Below are positions 1 to 12,900 of a stretch of 64,000 nucleotides of DNA, one piece after another. Every line of letters starts with the position of its first letter. Position 1 is the stretch's first letter. A program made the translations under genes and the position numbers. The notes under the pieces are model-generated. The model saw only the letters and a list, made by a program, of their open reading frames with translations, was not told where the DNA came from and searched no databases. Source of the DNA: Galerina marginata (lineage: Eukaryota > Basidiomycota > Agaricomycetes > Agaricales > Galerinaceae); the NCBI GenBank assembly GCA_023014335.1, contig JAECYW010000021.1, forward strand, positions 1,259,933 through 1,323,932, read 5' to 3'.

Positions 1-570
1 GAGCCAGCGATCTAGCTAAAGCATATCGAATGGCTCCTGCGTACAAGCTATGCGTAGAGGGTTATTCGTCAGACAATGACGCCCGTAGTCATTCTCATTG
101 AACAAGGACTCACGTAACCGAGCACACAGCAAGCAATGTAGCGATGAGGGTGACGATCAACGTTACTGTTTGATAGTTTTTTTGCACATAAGTCGCGGCA
201 GAATAGGACAGCGGGACGGGTTCCGTCAGCGTCAGCGCAAAGAACGCCCACGAGAAAACGAGTAATAGGGTTTGCCCAACGATGACGGCGATGGGGATAG
301 CATAATATGGGTTGAACCACCTGCGGTTTCCCCATAATAACTGGTGAGATATATCGTCAAGGATGCCCTAATCTATAAGACGTACCTATTAGTGAAATTC
401 CAGTTGACTTTCTTTTGTAAGTTCTTGATCGCCTTAGGTTTCGGCAAGGCCTCAGAAAGAGGCAGATCGTCGAGTGAATCGAGTTCCTTGAACGTTGGCG
501 GTTGGGAAGTGCCTGTTTGGTAGGAATTTGGGCCTGACTCGATGCCAGGACGCATTGGACTGTAAGCCAT
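1..570 (-). CDS. Multi-pass membrane protein, 5' part (runs off the left edge)
   Basis: Spliced model: complement(join(<1..47,114..320,386..570)), ATG at 570-568. Exon 1 encodes a hydrophilic N-terminus of about 60 residues ending in KKVNWNFTNR. Exon 2 encodes two hydrophobic helices, the first around NPYYAIPIAVIVGQTLLL, the second around TLIVTLIATLLAV. Exon 3 continues as LYAGAIRYALARSLA and leaves the window. Introns are 65-66 nt with GTACGT and GTGAGT donors, and the frame stays open across both junctions. The layout (short cytoplasmic tail, then WFNPYY before the first helix) resembles lineage-specific membrane proteins of mushroom fungi. I do not recognise a functional family. The C-terminal part is outside the window, so length and topology are unknown. 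Confidence 0.6.
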
Positions 571-1556
571 GGATGTCGGGAGAAAGGTGTAGGCCTTGAA
601 TTCGAAACGATCCCTGGCCCATGTCTTTTACAGCAGGGGGCAATAGATAAGGTACAGTTGTGGCATTGTTAGGCACACCGTTCTCCACACCTGTTAACAT
701 ACACGACTTGAATGGATCAAATTCGCCTTAGTTCATTGGAGCGGACCTCAAAGTCGACCGGTCCCTGGGTTTTCGTTGGGTGAGTCTTATTAATAGCCAC
801 TCCATGAACGTACTGAGTCGGAAAGACATTGGGAATTCTGCCGATCTTCATGTTAGAGGGATGTGGTCTTAAAGGAGGAAGGCGAAGGGAGTGCGGCTAA
901 ATGCCTGGTCAGGGAAACCTCGTGTGTGTGTCAAAACCTTGAAGAGTGCTGAAGCGCAAGAGACGTTACGTGAAACATTCCATGTATCAAGGAGCGCTCA
1001 TGGAACAGACTGGTCTTTTCGATTCACTTTGAAGCGCCCACCACCGCGTGTTCGAACTATTTCCATCCATGAAACCAGTGATTGGAAAGGATTGGAAAAA
1101 GTGGTCGAATCCGAGGATTCAAGGTGACAATGGACATAAGTCGACATAAGTACGGGTATTGTGTCTGTATTGACTTGCCTCGACATTCACAAATGTATCA
1201 CCTGCCGTTTGCCTCAAGTTTTATCCAACCGCCGCAGATGACAGTGTCAGGCGATCGTGTCCACCGGCGATGAAATCCACCCAGTTTATGCAACTGATCT
1301 GCAACTAAAAGCGAGATTCAAAATCTCTCTTGCTGATTTGCTCGAAGCGTATTCCGAGCATCAATCACTGCGTAAGGAGCCGCCGAACCCGAATCAACAT
1401 GGGAGCAACATGGAAGGTTTAGACAAGAGGTAACTTAAATCGGAGATTAAAATATTAAAATAATAATCGGTAATAACGGGTTGGCAGATCTGTGGTCCTT
1501 TTCGCCTTTGTGTCACCTATGTCGTAGCAAATTTTAACTCCTCACAAACGCTGAAA
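571..1556. other. Intergenic region between divergent genes
   Basis: No splice-consistent coding region seen. The open frames here (for example about 78 codons at 891-1127) are short, lack family resemblance and overlap on both strands. This stretch probably holds the promoters of the leftward membrane protein and the rightward small gene at 1557. Confidence 0.5.
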
Positions 1557-2206
1557 ATGCTCCCAGCGCCTCCCAACTTCTCCGCAGCAGGATCGCAGTT
1601 CGCTCTGCAGAACAATTTTACAGCAGGACCGTCCTACGGGCCTCAACCTCAACAGGCTTTCCTTCCTCAGTCGCTGCAGGATCCTTTGCATCAAGGTGCT
1701 GATCCAAACTCTCCAGAAGTGTTCAAAAACAACATTAGTGTTGTTCATGGAGAAGTCATGCAACTGCAGCTGTATGCTCGCAGAGTTTTGCTAGCCATGT
1801 GAGTCTCGTGTCTTGCTTAAAATTCACCTGGTTTATGATATAAATCTTCAGTCAAAACGCGTATCAGCCTGGAAACTCTCCTGCTCAAACTGAAGGTACT
1901 GATTCAACACCTATCTTTGGTGCCATTACGCTCACTCGAACACACTCAGAATACATAGCCGAGCTCAAACAAAAGCTCTCAACCGTGATCGAGAAGTTAC
2001 GTCAGTCAGGCGTCGGTGCTCTCCCAGTTATACCGACCCCTACCGATCCTTCTGCTGCACCTGTTGTACCATCAGAAAGCCAGCTTCTCGTAAGCACGAC
2101 GGCAAGCCTTCGCGCTCTGTACGAGAAACTCCAACGAAGTCAAGATAGTGCCTCGGTTGTAGCAAATCTTTTAACGACAGATTATCAACCAAAGGCAAGC
2201 AAGTAA
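1557..2206 (+). CDS. Small orphan protein with a helical region, two exons
   Basis: Model: join(1557..1798,1852..2206), about 198 aa. The intron has a GTGAGT donor and TTCAG acceptor, and joins ...ARRVLLA to IQNAYQPGNSPAQ in frame. The N-terminus is Pro/Gln/Ala-rich. A helical stretch follows (SPEVFKNNISVVHGEVMQL), then THSEYIAELKQKLSTVIEKL and a C-terminal helix (ASLRALYEKLQRSQDSA), ending QPKASK. I do not recognise the family. Size and helix-rich layout would fit a subunit of a larger nuclear complex, but that is a guess. The consistent splicing and protein-like composition are the reasons to call a gene. Confidence 0.6.
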
Positions 2207-3385
2207 AGTTTGAAGGAGGGTTTTAGGCTGGAAACGCGACTGGCAAAGTACTGGTAAGTCCGTTCACTGCAACGCACCCTTCAACCAGTCTTGATCGTTT
2301 TGCAGTAAATTTTTAGCAATTGTCATCATCTTGTATTATGCATTATCTGCCCCACAAAGGAAAATTGTACTGTTTCGATCCTAGACTGGCTTTTAAGAAG
2401 AATCCACGATAATCCATGGCGGAGAACGCGGCCTCTTTATCCATTGGTTTCAAATTTCCACTTTGCACCTTCCAGTCAGTATCCGAACCAACGCACTTTC
2501 TGCTGACGAAGAGAGTTAGCGCATTGGAAATCCGAAGGAATGTCAAGTGTCTCTGTGAGAGTGGATCTGCACGATGCACTCGATGTCGATAAGCGCGTGT
2601 CATTGGCAACACTGTTGTATTCAACATCTGGCTTACAGGGCCGATTCCGATTTATTGCAGCGTTATTCAAGGACTTTCCCATGAATTACATAGCTAATGC
2701 ACAGTTTTCGTTCATTTGCTTTCGACATATTCAAAGTGAGTGTCTCGAGTATCTTATGTTACACCGTTTTCACCGTTTTTCCTTCTTCACAGGCGAATTT
2801 TCTGGACATTTTCTACATGATAGACACAATTCCTTACTCATAGGATGCAGAAGACTCGGTTTGCGTGGAGATTTGCCTAGAACGTGTATGTCGTCTCCAC
2901 AGCTTCTGCCGTTCTCGGTGCTCGCCCCTCATGTTTTCATTCCATGAATTTATTTTTAGATTTCGTCCTTCACTCTGACTTCGCAGTCCTGGCACCCGCA
3001 CGGCCAGCAGCATCCCAAAAACTATCGAGCTATTGCCACTGTGACTTTGAAGTCTAGGATAGTGTAACCAGCCCCGCAAGTCTTACGATTCAATCAGGTC
3101 TGTTGACATCCCCCTTTTTTCATCGAATCACTGTCTAAACTCCCACCGCAGTCCTACTAAAAATCGAGCCTCCGGCTTCGCTCGGAGCATTTCTTGAATC
3201 CTAGGAAAACGGGAATGGAATAGAAGTCATCAATGGGCCGCAGACTTCTCGTCCTTCGGAGGATTAAAAAGAAGGCCTGATTGCCTGGAACTGAGGCACA
3301 TCTGCTGCGAGGTAAGAGGCTTTAAAAGCGCATCTGGCGGTAGCACCTTGACAAGTCGTTTCTTACTTCTCCCTCAACCACTAGC
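2207..3385. other. Intergenic or decayed coding sequence
   Basis: Several short stretches read like protein, but in different frames and broken by stops: a Met-rich open frame at 2540-2947 (+), FDIFKANFLDIFYMIDTIPY around 2728-2850 if an intron with a GTGAGT donor near 2737 is removed, and WHPHGQQHPKNYRAIATV near 2989-3065. I could not connect them into one frame. They may be a gene relic or a small gene I cannot assemble. The last 150 bp hold the promoter of the transporter gene. Confidence 0.3.
3321..3328 (+). promoter_or_regulatory. Candidate TATA-like box of the MFS transporter gene
   Basis: TTTAAAAG lies about 60 bp upstream of the ATG at 3386, a typical distance for a fungal TATA-like element. 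This is positional evidence only. Confidence 0.35.
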
Positions 3386-5411
3386 ATGTCTTCCAAGTCC
3401 TACTCCAACCACAGTGAAAACGCCGAGTTCGATTCCAAGTCCCAAGATGTCGAGAAAAATTATACACCAGCGCTCGACGCTCACTACGATCCCGCCTTCG
3501 TCAAGAAAACACTGTAAGTAGCTTTGGCATCGACACACTCTTCGCTTTCATTGACCTGAATCCTTCAAGTCGTTTGATTGACTGGCGTATGCTTCCCTTA
3601 CTGGGATTGGTTTACTCCATCGCTCTTATTGATCGAGCTAACCTGGGCATCGCCCGTACAGCAGGGATGGATGTTGACCTGGTAAAGTCTCTGAATGTTT
3701 CCACTGGCGGTCAGAGCCTTACCGTTTTGCACTGCACAGAGACTAGACATCGGCGAACGATACAGCATCGCTTCATTGGTATACTTCTTCCCGTATATCC
3801 TCCTGTTCGTATCGTCTCTTTCACCTTCATTTTATCAGGCGATTGACTATTATACACGATAGCCAAATTCCTGGAAACATCATCTTACGATGGTTGGGTT
3901 CTCGCACCTGGTTAACCACATGTGTTGTTGGATGGGGAGTTGCGCAGGTCGGCATGGCTTTCGTGACTACATGGGGCCAACTCTCCGTCTGCCGTGTCTT
4001 CCTCGGTGCTTTCGAGGTATGTTTAACTTGACCTCTTGTTTTATGATCCTGAACCCCAAATTTTCAGGCGGGATTCTTTCCTTCCTTGACATTTATCATC
4101 ACAACTTGGTATAAGCGCTATGAAGTCCAGAAACGGCTCGCCCTCTTCTACCTTAGTTCAATCTTGATCTCAAGCTTCAGTTCTATCCTCGGTACGTTCC
4201 TCACAACACCCTATTCCCAATCACTGATGAGTCCATGCCAGCATATGCAATCAACCTTCTGAAAGGAAAAGCCGGCCTAAACGGCTGGCGATGGATTTTC
4301 TTCATTGAGGGTCTGCTAACGATTTCTCTTGGCGTCCTCACATGGTTTTTTGTTCCCGACTTTCCCGATAAAAGCACCTTTATTACCAAGGAACAACAGC
4401 GGGTGTGTTGGGTTCGTTTTTAAATGTAAAAGACAATCAATTGACAAGAACTCTAGATGGTTTTGGATCGAGTCCAAGCTGACAGAGGCGACTCTGTTCC
4501 AGATAAAATGAACTGGACGAAGGTTGTTACCCACCTGAAGGATCCTCTCGTCTGGGCTTTTGGTGCGTTGTGACTTGCCGCTTCTGGTTGGATGAAACAC
4601 TGACCTGTTATCATCCGTTCAGCTGCTATGTTTATGGCTAGCACTATGCCAGCTTACGCCGTTGGTTTCTTCATGACCATCATTTTAAGAGGGATGGGAT
4701 TTTCGGAGTCCATGGCTCTTATATTAACGGCTCCTCCAGGTGTCTTCGCTGTGCGTTTATACTTTGGCTTTCTTGATCCGCTAACTTATATGCCTTTTTG
4801 TTCGACTTAGGCTGCTTCCTGCTTCCTCTTTGCGTGGCTTTCTGACCGAACAAAAATGCGAGCCCCCTGGATGGTCGTACAAAATCTTATCTGCATTACC
4901 GGACTCCTACTCGCAACGTACTCAAATACGAACCTTGTACGCTACTTTGGATTGTACTTTGTAAACGCAGGTGCAACAGGCTGCATCCCCGCGGTTCTCG
5001 CCTACGTAAGAAGGCGTCCTTCGCCTGTCAAACAGACAACCGTCCAATTTCACTGACGCCTATTGGAACAGAGCGCAAATAACATAACGAGCCACACAAA
5101 ACGAGCCATCCAATCCGCCACCGTCATAGCAGCTGGAGGTGTTGGTGGCATCATCGCAACAACAGTATTTCGCCAACAAGATTTTCCGAGGTGGGAACCT
5201 ATTGCCATTGCCTTTTCAGCTTTCTTATATATCCATTTGTTTCGTACTATCCAGATATGTAAACGGCATGTGGACGACTATAGGGCTTCAAATCCTCATG
5301 ATCGTCCTCCTGGGTGTGACGACCTTCGTGTTCAAACGCCGAAACCGACTTCGCCTGGAAGGGAAAGTTGGTCCGCTAGAGAGACAGCCTGACTTTTACT
5401 ACACCATTTAG
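3386..5411 (+). CDS. MFS transporter, Dal5/allantoate permease-like (anion:cation symporter family)
   Basis: Model: join(3386..3513,3570..3709,3747..3804,3863..4016,4068..4191,4242..4402,4457..4562,4623..4750,4811..5005,5072..5190,5255..5411), 489 aa, ten introns, in frame throughout. It is expected to be a 12-helix plasma-membrane symporter for small organic anions such as allantoate, ureidosuccinate, nicotinate or pantothenate; the substrate cannot be read from sequence. Family marks: RLIDWRMLPLLGLVY followed by ALIDRANLGIART in helix 1, GERYSIASLVYFFPYILLQ, GFFPSLTFIITTWYKRYEVQ after helix 4, RWIFFIEGLLTI in helix 6, SDRTKMRAPW after the central loop, and NNITSHTKRAIQSA before helix 11. 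Length is normal for the family. It converges with the giant gene on the other strand, with a foldback element between them. Confidence 0.9.
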
Positions 5412-5507
5412 TTCTTCGGCGATCCATATATTTTACGACGGGCAGGCGGTTTTATTTATGGTGTTCTTCGTCTATGAATGCAATTTACGGAATGCAATCT
5501 GTCCTTA

Positions 5508-6248
5508 TTGCTATTTTCAATGAAGTTGGCGGTGGGTCACATCACGTCACATTTTGGCAATCTTCGACCTCCGGTCTTCCACATGAACTTTCTCAACAAC
5601 TACTGGGCCTAGAATTATAATTTTTGGTGTTCTGGAATTCTATTGACGAGTAGGTGTGCGCCCCAGCTTAAAATTTGGAATTTGGTGAAGTATTGCTGCC
5701 GTTGGGAATATGATACGGGAGAAATATGCATTTTTACATATGGTGAACTTGTAGAGGAACCACTGAAGATAAAAACAAAATTCCTTTTGTGATATACTTA
5801 TATACTTGTGTATGAGTGCGCCCCATAGCAAAAACGCCCATATCAGATGTGTAAAGCGGTAGAGAGATGTGACACCCTTTCTTCTGGCCACTATAAGCTA
5901 ATTATCTAACAACAAGATGGAGTATACCCCAAAATTTATATGGGGCACACTTATTTGAATAAATTCACGTCGTTCTATAAAAATTTGAGGGGTCCAGACC
6001 ATCTGATTCTTTCAGAAGTTCAATATGGCTGCTGGACTAGTGGCTATTTTCTAGTGACACAAATACCGCACCAAATATTATATTTTAAGCTGGGGCGCAC
6101 ACCTACTCGTCAATAGGGTTCCAGAGCACCAAAAATTATAATTCTAGGCCTAGTAGTTGTTGAGAAAGTTCATGTGGAAGACCGGAGGTCGAAGATTGCC
6201 AAAATGTGACGTGATGTGACCCACCGCCAACTTCATTGAAAATAGCAA
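5508..6248. mobile_element. Non-autonomous foldback/MITE-like DNA element with long terminal inverted repeats
   Basis: The left arm (about 5508-5674) and right arm (about 6082-6248) are inverted copies of each other, about 167 bp long with only about four mismatches. The ends read TTGCTATTTTCAATGAAG inward on both sides. A TA dinucleotide flanks each end (5506-5507 and 6249-6250), which would fit a Tc1/mariner-type TA target duplication, though TA is weak evidence. Beyond the strong arms the similarity fades gradually. The ~400-bp core has no transposase. Its longest open frame (83 codons, 5640-5891, minus) runs partly through the arm and is probably chance. The element sits between two convergent genes. 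Confidence 0.85.
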
Positions 6249-6960
6249 TAAACATACACACCACATTTGAAGCTGTCGAATAGAATCATATTGAAACCAG
6301 AGGGGAAGAAATTTGAATGGAGATCTGGAGATGTTCCTAGCAGACAGAAAGTTTCTTCTAACATTGACGTCGTTGTTAAAGTGATACCACTAACCAACCC
6401 GAGGAGTCATAACAAATAGCCATTTCATTCGATCAACGAAGAATAGACTACAGTATATACACAAACACTGGATGGATGTACAGGCAAAAATTGAGAGGCC
6501 CAAATATTCTACACATTAACGACGAGCACGAAAAATGGAGGAATATACGAGCAAGACACATAGCGAACATGATTGACAGAAGTAGATGTTCACTATGATG
6601 AACAAGAAAAATTCGGACAGCACAACGAAAACAATAACAATCGAGAGCAAGATTCAAGATATGAAAGACAAAAAAAAGGAAATCGTAACAAGATACTAAG
6701 CATTCAATCGTAAAGTTAGTCTGTCGAGTCTGCCCTTGCGGGTAGATCTCAACGAAGATGTTAGAAACGTGACAATGAAGCATCGTGGAAGCGTGAAGCG
6801 TGAAGATTGCGCTTAGAGAGGTCGTGTAGCGTGAAGGAGTCATGCGGTCATGCGAGGATGTTGGTTTGGGTAGATATTATTTGAGATGAGGGCATAGGTC
6901 GAATGGCATAGGCATAGGATTCAAATCATCGGCATGGAGAACATTGACCACGACATGGGC
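6249..6960. other. 3' flank of the giant minus-strand gene
   Basis: AT-rich sequence between the foldback element and the stop codon of the gene ending at 6961. A 131-codon minus-strand frame at 6448-6843 is rich in Cys, Phe and His, starts after the upstream gene has stopped, and shows no family resemblance. I read it as 3' untranslated or intergenic sequence. Confidence 0.4.
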
Positions 6961-9900
6961 TCAGACCCTGATAGGTCGGTTCTGCGAAGCAGGTGTGCGA
7001 CCACCAGGAGTAGGTCTGCCGCGGGGTCTAGGTCGGTTCAGCCTCAAAGTATCCCCAGGACTAGCGATTCAAAAAAACAAATATCAGTCTCGATTCGATA
7101 GAAAGCTCCCGAAATGCTTACGTCATGATAGTGCCAGCTCCCACAGCATTTTCTTTTTGCTCTGTGGACGACTTGCCTGTACTGCGTTTCGACCAACCCA
7201 GGGCAGTTCGTCGAGCAGTGGATCCAACCCGAGGGCGGACATTGGGGGCCAGGCCAAATGCGTTCTCTCGTTTGGGTTCAATGTCCATTACCAGCGGAGA
7301 GAAAGGTTTGAAGGCTTCAAGAGACGGAGGAGCGACCATAATATTCTTCTTGACAGTTACTGGTCGTAGCACTGGCGTCTTTTGATGGTCGACAACAGAA
7401 GTGCGAGTTTGTTCAGGCGACAGTGTTGCCTTTGAGACCCGCTGAGGATATGGCGACGGACGCGAAGATGTACGTGAGCGGATCCTATGAGGACGAAGTT
7501 CGGATGGAAGAGGGCCGTAGTTTTGGACGGAATGCTGTAGAAGGGCTTGCATATCGGACGGGCTTCCGGGTGCTTGGAAGGCTAGAAAATAACCAATGAG
7601 AAGGATGTTAAAAGAAAGACAAGACCGTACTTACACTGAACCGCAAAGAGCGAGAATGGGGTGTCTCGCCACTGACGACGACTCTCCGTGACCGTCTCAT
7701 GGGCTTCATCCCGGAGGGCATAGTATTTCCTCAGAGCGACAATACCCCGTTCATCATCCCAAGTCGACTCCTCAGGCTTCGAGATAAAGGAAGCTGTTTC
7801 GGAATCAACAACAAAGACCGCTTGTCGGGTAGTCGGGCTGCTCTTCTTGGACAGCAGCGAGTGTGCCGGGCTCGTGTGGTTCGAGTTCAACATTTCCTCC
7901 TCGATGGTCTCATAAACGGATGACCTCGAGATATGCGATTTGGAATAACGGCGACGATGACCTGTGCCAGGGGCTCGAGCTCGAGCCCTGTTCCTTGCGA
8001 CTGTTGACATTGGATGAGTAGCATTGGAGAGGGCGATGTTGATCTGGGAAAGGTCGATGCTAGACTGAGAACCTTCAGAAAACGAGGAGCCATCAGATGC
8101 GGAAAGAGGTGGTGTGTCGCCTCCCGAACTCGATGTGCAGGTGCTTGAACGAGATCGAGTAGCCGGGCCAGGTCTGGAGAAAACGGGGACATCTAAAACT
8201 GGGTTAACACAAGGAGAAAGGACAGTAGAATGAGGACATACAAGCACTGGTAAGGTCTTCTCCATCAGCAATAAGGCAACTCTCTTCCAAACTGTGCCTC
8301 TCCAAAAGTCCGTGCTGCGCCTTGATCATGCGCTCGCCACCGAACTGGAAGGACGAAGTCGACGCAATAGATGGCTTCTCGACGATGCGAGCCTTGTTGG
8401 GCGACTCGTACTGGTCTTGTCCTTTATGATTGACAGCTGAATGTTTGCGTTTCTCGACACGGACACATGGAGAAGCCTCGATGATGGAACCGACAGAACG
8501 ACGGCGAACGTGACCACCGCCCAGCATCTGCCAACAGAAAAAAGAAATCAGCAAAAGTAAAGGTTAGTACACGAAATAAGGCTTACACTGATCATGGTAT
8601 CATCTTCTCTCATAGGACTATGAACACTATTTCGGCTCAGAACAGAAAGAGGGCGGAACTGATTAGGAGGGAGCAAACCGCCCTGGAACGAATGCGAAAA
8701 GTCGTCGCCGAAAACCGAATCAGAAGAAACAGAAGACGGACGACCAGTCTTCTCAAACAACGAATCCTCCATAGACGACCTCTGGTACTCGTCAATAATA
8801 GAGTCATAACCAAAGTTCTCCTGCGAAGCACTAGCACTGCCGGGAGGAGAGGCCGAGATGGAAGTCAAAGGAGCCTGGGTTTCGAACATCTTGTCTCCAA
8901 TCCCTGGTCGACCAAGGTGCATACCCGAAAAGTCGCTCATGACCGAGTCGACAGACTGATCCCTGCGATGCCTGGCCCACGCTGAAATCCCACCGTTCGC
9001 TCCGTGCTTGATGTACGACATGGCCACAGAGCTCGAGCTGGCAGTTGAGTCGTTGCGGCGATGACCAAAGCTGCGGTTGTACAAACTGATAGGCGGGGCT
9101 TGCGACGAGACGGACATGTTGGATTCACGACGACGATGCCCACGGGCACCGTTCTGCTGAGGACGGAAGTAGAAGCTAGAGGCGTCCGATTCGACACGAC
9201 GACGGGGTTTGTTGGCCAAATACGCGAAAGTGTCATCTACAGACATCGACATCGAGATGCTCGTCATGTCCTCTGAAGAAGGCCTTTCTCGGAGGCTGGG
9301 AAGTCCATAGTCGAAAGGATCATTGGACCCAGAGTTGATGACGTGGCCATAGGACGAGACGGACGCAATGCTGAACACCGACTCGTGCCGACGATGAGGC
9401 GCACGACGACCTGCCGCAACAGAAGCAACGACAGCAGGAGGAGGGTAGAACGCCGGACGCTCATCGCTGAACTCGAACCCGCGCCTGACCTCTTCAAACG
9501 AATTGAAACCCTCAAAGCTGATGCCCGAGGACGGGCGAGACGCCGCCTTGTAGATACTTCTCTTCTCCTGTGCCGACTGGTGGCTGGAATCCAAATTAAC
9601 ACGAGGCTTTTCAGCAGCAGGAACACCGCCGACCATCTTCCTGTAGATGGATTTCAGGACCGAATCATCCTCCAAGCCATCGAGCATGAAGGAATTGTTC
9701 GCAGAACCTGAAATCGAGCGAACATGGGACGGAGGCGGGATGATATCGGACAGCGTAAGCTCCTTCTCCTCCTCAGGCAGCGACTTGGACGACGCCGCCC
9801 GTGGAAGGCCTCCGAACCTGAAAGACGTATTGAGCTCTCCATCCGAGGTGCGCGACGAAGTGGACGCGGCCAAAGAGGGCTTCAGACCGGGTGATGGACG

Positions 9901-12900
9901 CTCCTGGAAGAGAATATCGTGGCCATCGTCGGTGCTGTTGTTGCTGCCCAAACTATCCGAACCTTGAAGTACAGTGGGCTCCTTGACGTCGACGATCCTC
10001 GACCCAGAGAACATATCAAAGTGCAACGACTTGCTCTCCTGCTGGCTCTGGCTCTGGCTCTGGCTCTCCAAGCCCGAACGCGTCTTCTCCATAAGACTAA
10101 GCCCAGACATCTTCACATCCACAAGCTGCTCCTCCTCCCCATACCCATCAAACCCAGCACCACTCCCCTCACTCCCACTGCCACTGCTCTCAGCATCCAT
10201 CGCCATCCTAAAGTCCACCGGCAGCTCCGGCACAGGCGGTACATCCACCAACACCCCAAAGTCATATCTCAAATCCACCTTCGCAGGCGTCCTGAACGCG
10301 TTCTCCAGCTGCTCCACGAAGCTCCGGCGATCCGACCCACCCGACTCGTTGAGCTTCTTCAGCTCGCCCGTAAAATCAAACGACTTCTTCGTGTCTCCCT
10401 CCTCCGACATGGGAGAGTTGGAGATATCGTCGATCTCGAGATGGTTATCCTGTTCGTCGATGAGCGCCGCGCGGAAGACGGGGAGGGACAGGTTAAGCTC
10501 GAATGGCGGGAGGAGGTGCGAGCGGGCGAGCTCGACTTCCATTGACGTGCTATCTCCAAGCTCGACCTCACTCTCGTCCACGTCTTGAATATCAACCTCC
10601 ATCCCCCGCTCATCCCCACTCCCAACACCACCAACCCTGCCCCGCTCCTCACCCGCCGACAAAATAACCCTCAACTCATCCGGCACATCCGAATCCGGAT
10701 CCGACGCATCCAGCGGCTCTTGATAGCACGACACATCCGACCCGCCCATCGTACCCGACATCCCAAGCACGCGGCGTGTCTCCCTCGCAATGGGCACACT
10801 GTACTCCTCGTCCGCATCAGAGAGGTACTGGTCATATCGGGTACTACCAGTACTGAGACGGAGCAGCTGGCTGCCATAGTTCGAGTTCGAGCTCGAGCTC
10901 GAGCGGCTGCCCTTGCTGGACGTGGACCGCCTGCCTGCACTGCTGGGAGCCAACGAAGCCCGCTTGTCCAGCTCCGACTCGTGGATGCGCTTGAACACAG
11001 GCGTCAACGAGCCCGAATACTCCTCCGTCGAGCCTCTCCCCCTCTGCGTGCCCCTCGACGAAGAGCGCGAGCCAGGCCCAAAAGTCAACGAAGACGGCGC
11101 GCGTGGGTGCTCCTCCTCATGCACACCCCCATCCTCCCGACCGACAGACCCAGGCATAGGCGACGTCGGCACCTGCAACAACCTCGCCCGAATCGCCACC
11201 CTCGACCGCGCAGGGCGCAACGGCTGCAACACGGGTTCAGGCTCAGGCTCCGGCGCAGGCGTCATCGTGCGCTTGTGCCCCGGGCGGAAGGTGCCAGCAC
11301 TAGCACTGGCAGAAGGCGGCGTAGGGTTGATCTTGGCGCGGATAGTAGCAGCACCAGGCGCGTTGCGCTCCTTGACAGGCGACAACCCCTTCATCAGCGT
11401 CGACCACGGGGCGATCTGCTTCGAGATGAGGGCTGCGTTGGCAGCGTTGTTGTTGTTGTTCGTGGCCACTGCTGCTGTGTGCGTGTGCGCGTGCGTCGTC
11501 GTCGTTGCTGGAGGAGTAGTCCCGTTGCTTGCGAAGCCCGACTTGGCAGGATACCCCCTCGACTGCGCATAAGGCCTCAACGAGCTAATCGACGCCGTGC
11601 TGCCCTGCCTCGCCAACAAGCTCTGTCCTGCTCCTGCCACACCCATCGTCGCAGCAAGCTTCTTCGCGCTTTTCATCCCCAACGGGCTGTCCTGCCCCAC
11701 GCGCTTCTTCGGGCTACCATTATACTCGATTGGTGGATTCCCCTGAACATGGGCATGGGCATGAGCATAAGCCTTAACCTTCTCAAGCGTCGACGCCGGA
11801 GTCGGCGACGGCGACAAAGACCCAGCCAGCCTCAACGGCGTCATATCAGGCGTGGACGGCGTAGCCTGTAGATCGAGGTTGTTGATGAGCAGAGCCAGGT
11901 CGTTGGTCGCTGCGTCCAGGATCGAGAGCACACCTAAAAATGATGATAATTAAAACGAACGCGTCAGTAAATTTTTCCAACCACGAAAACGAGCATCCAA
12001 CGAACCTTCCTCATCTTCGTACATAGGCCTAGGCCTGCTCCTCCCCAACAACTGCTCCGACAAAGGACGCGCTCTCGCCTTCTTCACAGGCGTCGCCGCC
12101 GGCTTCTCAACTTCGCCTGTGACCTGCCTCTCCACCCCCTGCTCATCCTCATCATCCACACAAGCAAACTCCACACTCCCATCATCACTCCCAATCATCC
12201 CGTCCTCCCCCTCCTCCTCCTCCTCTTCCTCCTCATCCCCCATCCTCCCATGCCCATCCGAAGTAGCTTCCTCAATCGTCAAAATAGGATACGCGAACTT
12301 TTGTTGTCTCCTCTCATCCACATCCCTCTCCTCCTCCTGCTGCTCCTCCTCTTGCCCCATCCCCGGTCCCTCGACCACCCCATCCCCCAAAACATCAGGG
12401 AAAACAGCACTCAGCGGCGTCCGCCTCCTCCCCTCCGAAGACCGCCGACTCTCCCTCGACGTCCGCCTCTCTTTCTTCTGCTCTCCCATCTCCCTGTCTT
12501 TCTCATCCCCTCTATCCCTATCCCTATCCCCACCCCCCTCCCGCCCCTCCCTCTCCCTCCTCCTCGCCTCTCTAACAGTCTCCAGCCCCTCCTCGTCCCA
12601 CCTCACAGACACCCCCGAGCTGCTCCCCGAAGCGGAAGAAAGCCGCGAGGCCGTGGAGGTCGTTGAGAGCGGGCGGAGGGAGGAGTTGGTGGATAGAGCC
12701 GATGTTGGGCGGCCTTGGTGATGCTGGGATTGGGATTGAGAGCGCGCAGATTCGACGGAGAGCCGGTTGTTATTGTTCGCGTTCGCGTTGATAGCACCTC
12801 CGTTCGAGAGGACGCGGGCATTAACGTTTGGATGAACGCTGCTGCCGACATACGAGACCGTAGCCGCAGCCGCAGCCTGAGACTGGGTCGGTGCGGAAAC

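Noticed and set aside
891..1127. 78-codon plus-strand ORF
   Set aside because: No motif or splice partner, and overlapping frames on both strands; not supported as a gene.
5640..5891. 83-codon minus-strand ORF inside the foldback element
   Set aside because: Runs from the inverted arm into the core with no transposase motif; probably chance.
6448..6843. 131-codon minus-strand ORF
   Set aside because: No motif, odd Cys/Phe/His composition, and placed in the 3' flank of the giant gene.
10585..11871. 428-codon plus-strand ORF rich in Arg/His/Pro
   Set aside because: It lies antisense to exon 4 of the giant Ser-rich gene. Arg-rich composition is what a GC-rich Ser/Pro coding strand gives in a shadow frame, and there is no motif.
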